Source: Burkholderiales bacterium (lineage in GTDB: Bacteria > Pseudomonadota > Gammaproteobacteria > Burkholderiales > Burkholderiaceae_C). From it: a DNA stretch of 64,000 nucleotides. The stretch is taken from NCBI GenBank assembly GCA_016223165.1, contig JACRPO010000003.1:310001-374000 (forward strand), read 5' to 3'. The notes below the pieces were generated by a model. That model was not told the origin of the DNA and did no database searches. It saw nothing but the letters and a program-made list of their open reading frames with translations. Each line of letters begins with the position of its first letter. Within the stretch, counting starts at the first letter, position 1. Positions 51,955-61,736 of the stretch are shown one piece after another. The translations under genes and the position numbers were made by a program.

Positions 51955-53286
51955 ATGAAGACCCGTCTGTCCAGATCGACGCAGCGCGTCGGCACGCCAG
52001 CCCCCGGCGCGACCGGCATCACCGCCCCGCTGCGCGGGCCGGCCGGATGCGTCGCTCGCCTGACGCTCCTCCTCTTCGCGGCCACGCTGCTGGCCTCGGC
52101 CTGCGGCGGCAGCTCCGGTGGAGGTGAAGAAGGCGGCGGCAGTACTCCGGCCCCCTCACCCGCGCCCGCGCCCGTGCCGTCGCCGCCCCCGCCCTCTCCG
52201 TCGCCTCCATCGCCGCCATCGCCTCCACCGCCCCCGTTGCCCGCGCCGTCCGGCGTCGCGATGCTCGGCAGCTGCACCGCCTTCCCGGCCAGTGCCGTCT
52301 TCAACACCCGCATCGACGACCCCACGCGCTTTCCGCCGCATGGCTCGAGCGCGGCGTGGATCACCGCGATCGGCTCGACGCGAGCGCTGCACGCCGACTG
52401 GGGCACGACGGAAGACCCGTCAGCCGCCGACTACTACGGCATCCCGCTGAACCTGCTCGCCGCCGGCAGCCCCGAGACCGACTGGCCCGGCCTCGCGTTC
52501 ATCACCGGCGGCGCCCCCGACGAGAGCGACTGCGCGATCGCCAGCGCCGGCGCCGGCGCCGGCGCCGCGAACGGCTACGCGATCGCGCGCAACTGCCAGG
52601 CGCATGACCCGGCCGCGCTGCGCTTCCCGATGCCGCGCGACGCGGTGCTGAAGGCCGAAGGCGGCACCTGCAACGACCCCGCCACCTGCGGCGACCGCCA
52701 CGTGCTGGTGGTCGAGCAGGGCGCCTGCCGGCTATGGGAGAGCTACTTCACCTACCGATCGGCAGGTGGCTCCTGGACTGCGTACGCCACCGCGGCCTGG
52801 GACCTCGGCAGCAACGCGATGCGGCCCGACACCTGGACCTCGGGCGACGCGGCCGGCCTGCCGATCGCGCCGCTGCTGGTGCGCGCGAGCGAGGCCTCGT
52901 CCGGCGAGATCCCGCATGCCCTGCGCGTGACGTTTCGCGACGCGGTGCTCGCCAACACCTACGTCTGGCCGGCGCGCCACCGCGCGGGCAACAGCAGCGG
53001 CGGCATTCCCTTCGGCGCGCTGCTGCGGCTGAAGGGCAGCTTCGTGATCCCGCCCAACTGGACGACGCAGGCCAAGGCGATCGCGACGGCGATGCAGCGC
53101 CACGGCCTCTACGTGGCCGACATCGGCAGCGACCTCTACGTGCAGGGCGATCCGAGCGTGGCGTGGAGCGGCTCGACGATCTCGCAGGTGCAGAGCCTGC
53201 GCATGGGCGACTTCGAGTTCGTCGATCTTGGCGCGGTGATGCGCGACGCGCGCTTCGACAGCAGTTCGTACGCCGCGAGCTGGTGA
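51955..53286 (+). CDS. Hypothetical lipoprotein with Pro/Ser linker
   Basis: The protein has 443 residues. A long n-region leads to a lipobox ending ASACGGS (Cys at about 50), then a Pro/Ser-rich linker (about 60-97) and a globular domain of about 345 residues with four or more Cys. It contains GSCTAFPASAVFNTRIDD, ADYYGIPLNLL, RHVLVVEQGACRLWESYF and IPHALRVTFRDA. I do not recognise the family with certainty; the pattern of RHVLVVEQGACRLWE is reminiscent of secreted bacterial proteins of unknown role. An alternative ATG lies at 51940. It is convergent with the Lnt-like gene. Confidence 0.72.
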   Translation: MKTRLSRSTQRVGTPAPGATGITAPLRGPAGCVARLTLLLFAATLLASACGGSSGGGEEGGGSTPAPSPAPAPVPSPPPPSPSPPSPPSPPPPPLPAPSGVAMLGSCTAFPASAVFNTRIDDPTRFPPHGSSAAWITAIGSTRALHADWGTTEDPSAADYYGIPLNLLAAGSPETDWPGLAFITGGAPDESDCAIASAGAGAGAANGYAIARNCQAHDPAALRFPMPRDAVLKAEGGTCNDPATCGDRHVLVVEQGACRLWESYFTYRSAGGSWTAYATAAWDLGSNAMRPDTWTSGDAAGLPIAPLLVRASEASSGEIPHALRVTFRDAVLANTYVWPARHRAGNSSGGIPFGALLRLKGSFVIPPNWTTQAKAIATAMQRHGLYVADIGSDLYVQGDPSVAWSGSTISQVQSLRMGDFEFVDLGAVMRDARFDSSSYAASW

Positions 53287-53321
53287 GCGCGAGACGGCGG
53301 TCACGCAGCCTGCGGCTTGCT

Positions 53322-55823
53322 TCAACCGCCGACGAACCGCAGCGCGAGCCAAGTCGGGATGCCCAGGTAGAGCGCGGCCAGCCCGAGGCGCTCCAGCGCT
53401 TGCCGGACCTCGAGCGCGCGCGCCGGACGCCACAGCACCACGGCCAGCGTGCCGGCTTCGATCACAGACCGCAAGGCACCGGCCACCATGACGACGCCGA
53501 TGCCCCACGCCGCCCACCACAACGCAAAACCCTTGGCATAGGCGGCGAGGCCGAACAGCTGCCACTCCCCGAGGCCACCGCCGAAGGCGATGTGCTGGTG
53601 CAGGCGAAAGGCCGGGATCGCCAGGAGAAACGGCAGCCCGACGAACTTGGTGAGCGTGTGCTGGAGGAAGCGGCTGCCGCGCGGCGCGAGGCACGCCTGC
53701 GCGTAGCGGGCGGCCCAGGCGGGAGAGGCCGGCGGCACGGCTGCGGCCGCCTTGCCCAACCGTGTGGGCGGCGCTCCCGGCGGTCCCGGCGCATGTGCCG
53801 CAGCCAGTGCGGCCTGCAAGGCCGTGGCATCGACATTGGCCAGTGCGCAGGCCCACGTCGATCCCGACGCCAGCGTCAGCGAGACCCCCGGGCCGGGAAT
53901 GGGCAGGCGCCAGGCTCGAATCCCGACGACCTCGCGCACCGCCAGCTCGATGCGGCGCGTGCCGCGCGCCAGGACGAGCAGCCCGGCGTGCAGCGACAGC
54001 GTGGCGCGGCTGGCCCACAGCAGGCCGCGGGCGGCGGCTTCGGGTGCCAGCACGAGCGCGATGAAGGCGCGGATCTGGGCCAGCGTGTTCGATGCCAGCG
54101 CGCCCTCGCCGGCCACCACCGTGGCCGCCAGCCACAGCAGGCTGCCGCAGGCAAGGGCGCGCAAGGCACCGGCCGTGAAGCGCACCGCGGGCGTGAGCAC
54201 CGCCACCTGCGCGGGCAAGGCAGCAGTCGACGCCGGCGCCGGACCTGCCGCACCGGCCCGTGCGCGCCACGCCCGCCCACCGGCATACGCCGCCAGCACC
54301 AGCAGGAACACGGCGCTGGCGCGGCCGACCCAGTCGCCCCAGGCCACCATCAACGTGCGCGGCGGCTCGCGCACCGGCAGCTCGCCGACGACCAGCGTGC
54401 GCTCGCCCATGCGCGTGCCGGCCATCACCTCACCGCGCGCATCGATCACCGCGCTGTAGCCGTTGGAGGTGACGCGGAACTGCGGCAGGCGCGTCTCGAT
54501 GCTGCGAAAGGCGGCCACGGCCAGGTGCAGCCGGGCGCCCTGCGGGTGCTCGGTGAACCACGAGTCGTTGGACATCGTGAGGATCAGCATCGCGCCCAGG
54601 CGCGCGCCGTCGATGGCGAGGCCCGTGTCCACGTCGTCCAGGCAGATCAGCGGCAGCACGGGGATCTCGCGGCCATCGGCCAGGCGCAACGGGAACACGC
54701 GCGCGCCGTTGCCGGGGCGCCACGCGCCGGCCCACGGGAGCCCGCTGCGCACCAGGGGCTCGAGCGGCCCGCCGAGCCACGCCGGCAAGGCCTCGGTGAA
54801 GGGGAAGAGCCGCGTCTTGCGATAGACGCCCACGAGCCCCGTGCCGGGGGCGACGAAGGCGGCGGCGTTGTACTCGCCGCCGGAGCCATCCGGGTCGCGG
54901 TCGGGGTCTCGGTCGTACGTGCCGAAGACCAGCGGCACGCCAGCGGCGTCGACGATGCCGAGGATCTCGCGGTCGAGCTCGGCGCCGGCTTCGCTCTTGG
55001 GGTGGCCGAAGGTGGTGGGGTAGACGGTCTCGGACCAGAGCAGCGCCTGCACCTTCTGGCGCTCCACGGCGTCGTAGCTCATCGCGTAGTGCGTGTCGAG
55101 CACCTCGCGCACCACCGCACCGGCGCCCCGCTCGCGCCGCAGTCGTTCGTAGTCGACGATGTTGGATTGCACGAGCCCCAGGCGCAGGCGCTCGTTCGCG
55201 GGCCCGGCCCGCTCCGCGGGAACGGTGAGGCCATAACCGGCGAGCAACAGCGGAACCAGTACCGCCAGCGCCAGCGGCCGGGCCACGGCGCGCACGCCGC
55301 CTGCACGCCGCGCCCAGGCCACCCAGGTGGCCAGGACCGCCTCGTGGGTCCACAGCAGCAGCAGCGTCAGGCCCGCAGCCCCGACGAGATCGCCGGCCTG
55401 GCGCAGCAGCGCAGAGGGATACAGGCCGTGCCCCAGCGTGTCCCCCAGCAACTTGGGCAACGCCCACTCGGTGGCCACCCACGCGGCGCTGCCGGCCCAT
55501 GCACCGGTGACTGCGCCATACCGCCGCCGCGCGAAGTGACGCACCAGCGCGAACACCAGCACCTGCGGCTGGAAGATGGGCGCCAGCAGCAGCAGGACGC
55601 CCAGGCCCACGGCCTCGTCCACCTGGGCATAGCGGCCCATCGCCAGCCCGAACCACGCGAACATCGCGGCCGTGAGGGCCACCGACATCACGTAGGCGCT
55701 GAGCAGCACGCGGCGGGCCGAGGTGGCCGTGGCTCCCGCATCGAGCGCCCGCAACCACGGCACCAGCGCCACGAAGCCGAGCACCCACGCGGCGCCGCCA
55801 AGCGCGTACAGCCAGAGCATCAC
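53322..55823 (-). CDS. Lnt-like nitrilase-fold acyltransferase with extra C-terminal membrane domain
   Basis: The 833-residue protein starts with about six hydrophobic segments (residues 1-190). A nitrilase-type extracytoplasmic domain (about 205-470) follows with a Glu-Lys-Cys set as in apolipoprotein N-acyltransferase: E265 in WSETVYP, K336 in YRKTRLFPF, C394 in LICLDD. The loop after Cys (ICLDD) differs from the ICYE of Lnt. A closing TM at about 490-510 is followed by about 320 residues absent from Lnt: two more hydrophobic stretches, a PH-like beta region (REVVGIRAWRLPIPGPGVSLTL) and three final TM segments. Normal Lnt has about 510 residues. The open frame continues about 80 bases upstream of the ATG without another standard start except a GTG at 55826. 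Confidence 0.72.
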   Translation of the reverse strand: MMLWLYALGGAAWVLGFVALVPWLRALDAGATATSARRVLLSAYVMSVALTAAMFAWFGLAMGRYAQVDEAVGLGVLLLLAPIFQPQVLVFALVRHFARRRYGAVTGAWAGSAAWVATEWALPKLLGDTLGHGLYPSALLRQAGDLVGAAGLTLLLLWTHEAVLATWVAWARRAGGVRAVARPLALAVLVPLLLAGYGLTVPAERAGPANERLRLGLVQSNIVDYERLRRERGAGAVVREVLDTHYAMSYDAVERQKVQALLWSETVYPTTFGHPKSEAGAELDREILGIVDAAGVPLVFGTYDRDPDRDPDGSGGEYNAAAFVAPGTGLVGVYRKTRLFPFTEALPAWLGGPLEPLVRSGLPWAGAWRPGNGARVFPLRLADGREIPVLPLICLDDVDTGLAIDGARLGAMLILTMSNDSWFTEHPQGARLHLAVAAFRSIETRLPQFRVTSNGYSAVIDARGEVMAGTRMGERTLVVGELPVREPPRTLMVAWGDWVGRASAVFLLVLAAYAGGRAWRARAGAAGPAPASTAALPAQVAVLTPAVRFTAGALRALACGSLLWLAATVVAGEGALASNTLAQIRAFIALVLAPEAAARGLLWASRATLSLHAGLLVLARGTRRIELAVREVVGIRAWRLPIPGPGVSLTLASGSTWACALANVDATALQAALAAAHAPGPPGAPPTRLGKAAAAVPPASPAWAARYAQACLAPRGSRFLQHTLTKFVGLPFLLAIPAFRLHQHIAFGGGLGEWQLFGLAAYAKGFALWWAAWGIGVVMVAGALRSVIEAGTLAVVLWRPARALEVRQALERLGLAALYLGIPTWLALRFVGG

Positions 55824-55906
55824 GGCGCTGGCCAGGATGCCGGCCCAGAAGACGATGGCGCCGGCCTGGGTGCTGCGCCGGCGCGCGATGCGGGGTTCCA
55901 GAGCCC

Positions 55907-56608
55907 TTATTTCCTGGGTTCGGTTCCCGGTTCCGCCGGCGGCGGCACCACGACGTTGCGGATGGGCAGGCCCGGCGGCACCAGGGCCGGCGGCACCACA
56001 CGGTCCTGCGGCCGCGTCGAGCCCGGGCCCGCGGCCGCGACCAGCGGGTGGTCAGGCGAGAACATCAGGATCGGCTCGATGCGCTGGCCGTCGTCGGTGA
56101 CCTGGTGGTGGCGCACGTAGCCCGGCGGCAGTTCGAAGTCCTCGCTCACCGCGATGCCGACGAGCGGCGGGCGCGTCCCCGGCGGGTTGAATGCACCCAG
56201 CCCGCCGTGCACGCCGGCAGCGTGCAGCCTGCTGATCACTTCGGCCATGGTCGGCACTTCGCCTTGGTTGATGAAGTCGGTGATGTCGGGCGACTGGTCG
56301 CCGTTCGGGTCGCGCATGCGCGGGATCTGCGGGGCGGGTGCGGGCACGGGGGATGCGACAGGCAGCGGCGCGGCCGGCACGGGCCGCTGCGCTGGTTCGG
56401 CCACGGGCACTGCCTGAGCGGCGCCCTGGCCGACGGGCACGCCAGCGGTCTGGCGCTGGCCGGCACCCGCATCGGCCACCGCCACCGCCTGCGCCGATGG
56501 CGCGAGCCACACCCACAGCACCGGCAGGCCGGCACCGACCGCCAGCGCGAGGGCCATGTGCACCCACGAGAGGGTCCAGGGCTTGGATGCGTTGCGTGAG
56601 TCGGTCAT
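55907..56608 (-). CDS. Hypothetical single-TM Pro-rich protein
   Basis: I do not recognise this 233-residue protein. A basic N-terminus leads into one membrane segment (VHMALALAVGAGLPVLWVWL, about 16-36). A Pro/Ala-rich region (about 45-100) follows, then a small soluble region with PDITDFINQGEVPTMAEVIS and PPGYVRHHQVTDDGQRIEPI, and a Pro-rich tail. It is probably a periplasmic or membrane-anchored protein. It is just upstream of the Lnt-like gene on the same strand. Confidence 0.68.
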   Translation of the reverse strand: MTDSRNASKPWTLSWVHMALALAVGAGLPVLWVWLAPSAQAVAVADAGAGQRQTAGVPVGQGAAQAVPVAEPAQRPVPAAPLPVASPVPAPAPQIPRMRDPNGDQSPDITDFINQGEVPTMAEVISRLHAAGVHGGLGAFNPPGTRPPLVGIAVSEDFELPPGYVRHHQVTDDGQRIEPILMFSPDHPLVAAAGPGSTRPQDRVVPPALVPPGLPIRNVVVPPPAEPGTEPRK

Positions 56609-56653
56609 CGCGCGCCGTCTCGCTTCACCATGCTGCCGTCGCCGCGCCCGCCG

Positions 56654-57742
56654 TCAAGGTGCCGCCGGGTTCGACACCGACAACGCCCAGCCCATGCGCT
56701 CGTGGCCGAGCTGGTTCCAGATCGGGCTCTTGCCGCCGCTGAACGTGGTGTAGCGCGGCGCGCCCGAGCCGGTGGTGCCGCCGAACAGGCCCGCCGTCAC
56801 CGTGCCGCCGGTGTAGGTGGGGTGCGTGTCGTCGCTCTGGATGTAGTCGTAGCTGCTGCTCGCCGAGACGAAGTGCGTGTTGGCGTCGCGGATCGTCGAG
56901 CGCAGCGTGCTCGTGATGCGCGTGACGTAGCTCGCCTCGCTCTCGCCGGCGACATACCGCAACGCTTCGGCATCGACCTGGCCGTCGCCGTTGCTGTCGT
57001 GATCGGCGCCCATGTACTGCGCAAAGTTGTCCGCGCACTGGAAGCCCTTCTGGCGCGCGTACTCGCACATCCAGTAGTTCATCTTCGCGATCCGGGGCAG
57101 CAGGGTGCTCTGCACGTTGACGGTGGCGCCCGTTCCCGCATCGCGGCAGGTGCTTTGCACATTGTCGGCCGCGTAGCCGGGGTAGTACAGGTTGGCGATG
57201 ATCTTCAGCTTCGTGCCCGCGTAGGCATTGGCATTGATGTAGTCCATGCCCGCGGCGACATAGGTCTTGCAGTTGGCCAGCGCCGTCTCCAGCCCGGCGT
57301 AGCTGCAGGTGCCGCTCTGGCTCTTGAACGCCGAGCGCGCCTGCAGGCCGTCGTTGCCGCACATCTCGAAGGTGACCACGCGCGTCGAGGCGGCCTGCAT
57401 GTACGAACGCTCGGCGACGATCTTGTTGTTGTAGATGTCCGAGGCCACCGCGCCGGACTTGGCGCGGCGGACGTTCTCGATGTCGGCGCCCCACTTCGCC
57501 GAGAGGTACTCGGCATCGACCGTGGTTGCGGCGTACTTGGCCGCGTTGAGGATGGAGCCGTTGTACCCGGCGTAGATCGAATCGCCGTAGGCGACGATGC
57601 GGTACTTCGTGGCGGTGTCGGCGCGGTTGATGGTCCAGGAAACGTTCTGGGTCAGGGTGCTGGCTGGCGCCTGCGCGGCGAGAAGCAGCAGGGCCAGGGC
57701 CGGCAGCAGTGCACGCCACCCCGCCCACGGACGCGAAGTCAT
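56654..57742 (-). CDS. Secreted SGNH/GDSL-type hydrolase
   Basis: The 362-residue protein has a Sec signal peptide (LLPALALLLLAAQAPA). The SGNH blocks follow: block I in AYGDSIYAGYNG (about residues 50-61), the Asn of block III in EMCGNDGLQ, and block V in DDTHPTYTGG with the catalytic Asp and His. A calcium-loop sequence DHDSNGDGQVDAE lies at about 248-260. This family includes lipases, esterases and acetyl xylan esterases; the substrate is unknown. Six or more Cys suggest disulfides after export. AAGGAG precedes the ATG at 57742. Confidence 0.85.
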   Translation of the reverse strand: MTSRPWAGWRALLPALALLLLAAQAPASTLTQNVSWTINRADTATKYRIVAYGDSIYAGYNGSILNAAKYAATTVDAEYLSAKWGADIENVRRAKSGAVASDIYNNKIVAERSYMQAASTRVVTFEMCGNDGLQARSAFKSQSGTCSYAGLETALANCKTYVAAGMDYINANAYAGTKLKIIANLYYPGYAADNVQSTCRDAGTGATVNVQSTLLPRIAKMNYWMCEYARQKGFQCADNFAQYMGADHDSNGDGQVDAEALRYVAGESEASYVTRITSTLRSTIRDANTHFVSASSSYDYIQSDDTHPTYTGGTVTAGLFGGTTGSGAPRYTTFSGGKSPIWNQLGHERMGWALSVSNPAAP

Positions 57743-58026
57743 GGTTTGTCTCCTTGTCGGTGCCCACGCGAGGCACCGTCGTTCTTGGAAGCTTTCAGCG
57801 CACCGGTCGATCTCGCGCGCCCTGCGCGGGGGGCGAGGGGCGAGGGGCCTGCCGATACGCCCGAGGATGTACCAGAAAGCCCCGCGCGATCCAAGGCGTG
57901 AAGATCCCGAGAGGCCCGCGATCCGGGGGCGGCGGCGCATTGATCTGCGACAACAGGCCTCGGCCCGCCGGCGCGGACGATTCGCCGGTGACCCCGCGCG
58001 GGAAGGCCCGCGCTTCGTTGCCGCCC

Positions 58027-59019
58027 GTGACCGCACCACCGCTTCACCTGCCCGTCGCAGACCTGCTCGACATCCTGCCCGACGCGGTGGTGGTCGTCGA
58101 CGCGCGCGGCCGGATCGCCTACGTCAACCCTTCGCTGCACACGCTGCTCGGCTGGTACGCCGGCGAGCTCGTCGGGCAGCCGCTGTCGCTGCTGGTGCCG
58201 CCGGCTTCGCGCGAGCAGCACGAGCGCCTTGTCGAGCGTTATGGCGAGGCCGGGCCGCCGAAGATGATGGGCTCGCGCCCGGTGCTGCACGCGCAGCACC
58301 GCAGCGGGCATCCGGTGCCGGTGTCGATCGCGCTGTGCAACCTGGGCCTCGAAGGCGGGCGCCAGGTTTCGGTGGCGGTGCTGCACGGCGTGGCCTCGCT
58401 GCACACGCCGCTCGACCACGCCACCCGGCAGGCGCAGACCGATGCGCTCACGGGCATCGGCAACCGGCTCGCGCTGTCGCGCCGCCTCCAGGGCCTGCTC
58501 GCCGGCACGCGCGGTTTTGGATTGCTGCGCATCGCGCTGACGCAGGTGCCGCCTTCGCCGCCGAGCGCGCCGCCGGGCACCGCTGCCGGCGAGGCCGACG
58601 AGGCCGACAAGGCTGTCGACGTTGCCGCGGTCGTGGACGCGGCCGCCCGGGCTGCGGCTGTCTCCGCCGACGAGGGAGCCCTGCGCATCGCCGCGCTGCG
58701 CCTGCGCTCGGGCATGCGCGAAGGCGATCTCGCGGCGCGGCTCGGTGGCAACGAGTTCGTGCTGCTCGGCGACGGCATCGTCGAACCGGCGCGGCTGCGC
58801 ACGCTCGCCGAGCGCTGCCTGCAGCGCCTGGCCGCGCCTCTGCGGCCGCCGGGTGGGTCGTCCGGTGCTCGGCTCGCCGCGCACATCGGCGGCGCGATCT
58901 ACCCGCGGCACGGGCTGAGCGAATGGGCGCTGCTCGCCGCGGCGGGACGGGCGCTCGACCTGGCGCGGCACGGCGAACCCCCCGGCAGCGCTGCGGCCTA
59001 CCGGCTCGCCGACGACTGA
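58027..59019 (+). CDS. PAS-GGDEF protein with degenerate GGDEF motif
   Basis: The 330-residue protein has a PAS domain at about 10-120 (LLDILPDAVVVVDARGRIAYV) followed by a GGDEF-fold domain (about 130-320, DALTGIGNRLALSRRL). The signature is GGNEF at residues 240-244 instead of GGDEF or GGEEF, and an Ala/Asp-rich insert of about 45 residues sits before it. Loss of the acidic residue predicts no diguanylate cyclase activity; such domains often bind GTP or act as receptors. Start options are GTG 58027 or TTG 58018. It is convergent with alaS. Confidence 0.78.
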   Translation: MTAPPLHLPVADLLDILPDAVVVVDARGRIAYVNPSLHTLLGWYAGELVGQPLSLLVPPASREQHERLVERYGEAGPPKMMGSRPVLHAQHRSGHPVPVSIALCNLGLEGGRQVSVAVLHGVASLHTPLDHATRQAQTDALTGIGNRLALSRRLQGLLAGTRGFGLLRIALTQVPPSPPSAPPGTAAGEADEADKAVDVAAVVDAAARAAAVSADEGALRIAALRLRSGMREGDLAARLGGNEFVLLGDGIVEPARLRTLAERCLQRLAAPLRPPGGSSGARLAAHIGGAIYPRHGLSEWALLAAAGRALDLARHGEPPGSAAAYRLADD

Positions 59020-59047
59020 CGGAGCTGCGAAAGGCAGCGGCGCCGCC

Positions 59048-61687
59048 TCAGGCCCGCTCGGCGACGTAACCCTTCACGCTCGCCAGCGCCTTCGGCAGCG
59101 CCGCCGCATCGGTGCCGCCGGCCATGGCCATGTCGGCCTTGCCGCCGCCCTTGCCGCCCACCTGCTGCGCGACGAAGTTGACGAGTTCGCCGGCCTTCAG
59201 CTTGCCGGCGCCGTTGGCCAGCACATCGGCGGTGACGCCGGCAGCGAGTTGCACCTTGCCGCCCTCCACTGCCGCCAGCACGATGGCCGCCGTCTTGAGC
59301 TTGTTCTTCAGCTGGTCGAGCGTGTCGCGCAGCGTCTTCGCGTCCGCGCCGGGCAGCATGGCCGCGAGCACCTTGATGCCGCTCACGTCCACGGCCTGTG
59401 CCACGAGTTCGTCGCCCTGCGAGCTGGCGAGCCTGCCCTTCAGCGCGGCGATCTCGCGCTCGAGCGTGCGCAGCTGCTCCAGCACCGCGGCGACGCGGCC
59501 GCCCACCTCGGCGGGCGTCACCTTCAGCGCGCCGGCCACGCCGGCCACCGTGCTCTCCAGGCCCTGCAGGTAGGCCAGGGCGTTGTCGCCCGTCACCGCC
59601 TCGACGCGGCGGATGCCGGCGGCGATGCCGCCTTCGGCGACGATCTTGAACAGGCCGATGTCCCCGGTGCGCTGCACATGCGTGCCGCCGCAGAGCTCGC
59701 GGCTCGAACCGATGTCGAGCACGCGCACGACATCGCCGTACTTCTCGCCGAAGAGCATCAGCGCGCCGGTCTTCTGCGCCTCGTCGATCGGCAGCAAGCG
59801 CGCCTGCGTCGCGGCATTCGTCAGGATCTCGGCGTTGACGAGGGCCTCGATCCTCGCGACCTGCGCGTCGGTGACGGCCGCGTTGTGGCTGAAGTCGAAG
59901 CGCGTGCGCTCGGCGTTCACGAGGCTGCCCTTCTGCTGCACGTGCGCACCCAGCACCTCGCGCAGCGCCTTGTGCATCAGGTGCGTGACGCTGTGGTTGC
60001 GCATCGTCCTGGCGCGCTTCTCGCCGTCGACGCGGGCGACGAAGCCGTCGCCGACTTCGACCTCGCCCTCGACGATGCGGCCCTGGTGGCCGTGCACCGC
60101 CGCCTGCACCTTGACGGTGTCCTCGACGACGACGCGCGCGCGCGGGTTGCGCAGCTCGCCGGTGTCGCCGACCTGGCCGCCGCTCTCGGCGTAGAAAGGC
60201 GTGTGGTCGAGCACGATGACGACGTCGTCGCCGGCCTTGGCCTTGCTGACCGACGTGCCCTCGACGTAGATCGCGAGCACCCTGCTGTGCTCGCACACGA
60301 GGTGCTCGTAGCCGTGGAAGGCGGTGTCGGCGCCCTTGTAGTCGAGGCCCGCGGCCATCTTGAACTTGGCGCTGGCGCGCGCCTGCTCGCGCTGGCGCTG
60401 CATGGCGGCGTTGAAGCCGGCCTCGTCGACCGAGACGCCGCGCTCGCGGCACACGTCCGCCGTCAGGTCGAGCGGGAAGCCGAAGGTGTCGTGCAGCTTG
60501 AAGGCGGTCTCGCCGTCGATCACTCTGGCACCGGACGACAAGGCTCCTTCCAGGATCTCCATGCCGTTGGCGATCGTCTGGAAGAAGCGTTCTTCTTCCT
60601 GCCGCAGCACGTCGGTCGTGCGCGCCGCCTCACGCGCCAGCTCGGGATAGGCCTCGCTCATCTCGGCCACCAGCGGCATCACGAGCGTGTGGAAGAAGGG
60701 TTTCCTCGCGCCGAGCTTGTAGCCATGCCGGATGGCGCGGCGCGTGATCCGCCTGAGCACATAACCACGTCCCTCGTTGCCCGGGATGACGCCGTCGGTG
60801 ATGGTGAAGGCGGTGGCGCGGATGTGGTCGGCGATCACCTTCAGCGAAGGCGAGTCGGCCGGCACGTCCTTGCCGCCGGCGTGGTCGACCGCGTTCTTCG
60901 CCGCGGCCAGCAGGCGCGTGAAGAGGTCGATCTGGTAGTTGCTGTGCACATGCTGCAGCACCGCGGCCAGGCGCTCCAGGCCCATGCCGGTGTCGACGCT
61001 CGGCTTAGGCAGCGGGTGCATCACACCGTCTTCGGTGCGGTTGAACTGCATGAAGACGTTGTTCCAGATCTCGATGTAGCGGTCGCCGTCCTGCTCGGGG
61101 CTGCCGGGCGGGCCGCCGGCCACGCCGGGGCCGTGGTCGTAGAAGATCTCGCTGCACGGGCCGCAGGGGCCGGTGTCGCCCATCATCCAGAAGTTGTCGG
61201 ACATGTAGCGGGCGCCCTTGTTGTCGCCGATGCGCACGATGCGCTCAGGCGGCAGCCCGATCACGTCCTTCCAGATGCCGTAGGCCTCGTCGTCCTCGGC
61301 GTACACGGTGGCCCACAGCTTGTCCTTGGGCAGCCTGAAGTGCACGGTGAGCAGTTCCCACGCGTACTGGATGGCGTCGCGCTTGAAGTAGTCGCCGAAG
61401 CTGAAGTTGCCGAGCATCTCGAAGAACGTGTGGTGGCGCGCCGTGTAGCCCACGTTCTCGAGGTCGTTGTGCTTGCCGCCGGCACGGATGCACTTCTGGC
61501 TCGTGGCGGCGCGCGAATAGGGCCGCTTGTCGAAGCCGAGGAAGACGTCCTTGAACTGGTTCATGCCGGCGTTGGTGAACAGCAGCGTCGGGTCGTCGCC
61601 GGGCACCACGGGGCTCGAAGCGACCACGGCATGGCCCTTCGACTCGAAGAACTTCAGGAAGGTGGAGCGGATGTCGGCCAGTTTCAT
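59048..61687 (-). CDS. alaS: Alanyl-tRNA synthetase
   Basis: The 879-residue enzyme attaches alanine to tRNA-Ala. The N-terminal catalytic core shows [14 protein letters not shown] and [22 protein letters not shown] (class II motif), with [16 protein letters not shown] later. The editing domain carries the zinc-binding [16 protein letters not shown] and [17 protein letters not shown]-Ala domain closes the protein. Length is normal for a bacterial AlaRS (about 870-880). The gene is 49 bp upstream of the Asp-box lipoprotein gene's stop on the same strand; no strong ribosome binding site is seen before the ATG at 61687. Confidence 0.97.
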   Translation of the reverse strand: MKLADIRSTFLKFFESKGHAVVASSPVVPGDDPTLLFTNAGMNQFKDVFLGFDKRPYSRAATSQKCIRAGGKHNDLENVGYTARHHTFFEMLGNFSFGDYFKRDAIQYAWELLTVHFRLPKDKLWATVYAEDDEAYGIWKDVIGLPPERIVRIGDNKGARYMSDNFWMMGDTGPCGPCSEIFYDHGPGVAGGPPGSPEQDGDRYIEIWNNVFMQFNRTEDGVMHPLPKPSVDTGMGLERLAAVLQHVHSNYQIDLFTRLLAAAKNAVDHAGGKDVPADSPSLKVIADHIRATAFTITDGVIPGNEGRGYVLRRITRRAIRHGYKLGARKPFFHTLVMPLVAEMSEAYPELAREAARTTDVLRQEEERFFQTIANGMEILEGALSSGARVIDGETAFKLHDTFGFPLDLTADVCRERGVSVDEAGFNAAMQRQREQARASAKFKMAAGLDYKGADTAFHGYEHLVCEHSRVLAIYVEGTSVSKAKAGDDVVIVLDHTPFYAESGGQVGDTGELRNPRARVVVEDTVKVQAAVHGHQGRIVEGEVEVGDGFVARVDGEKRARTMRNHSVTHLMHKALREVLGAHVQQKGSLVNAERTRFDFSHNAAVTDAQVARIEALVNAEILTNAATQARLLPIDEAQKTGALMLFGEKYGDVVRVLDIGSSRELCGGTHVQRTGDIGLFKIVAEGGIAAGIRRVEAVTGDNALAYLQGLESTVAGVAGALKVTPAEVGGRVAAVLEQLRTLEREIAALKGRLASSQGDELVAQAVDVSGIKVLAAMLPGADAKTLRDTLDQLKNKLKTAAIVLAAVEGGKVQLAAGVTADVLANGAGKLKAGELVNFVAQQVGGKGGGKADMAMAGGTDAAALPKALASVKGYVAERA

Positions 61688-61736
61688 CGGCGGCTTTCGA
61701 GGACAGCGCGCGCGGCGCTTCGAGCAAGGCCGTGGA

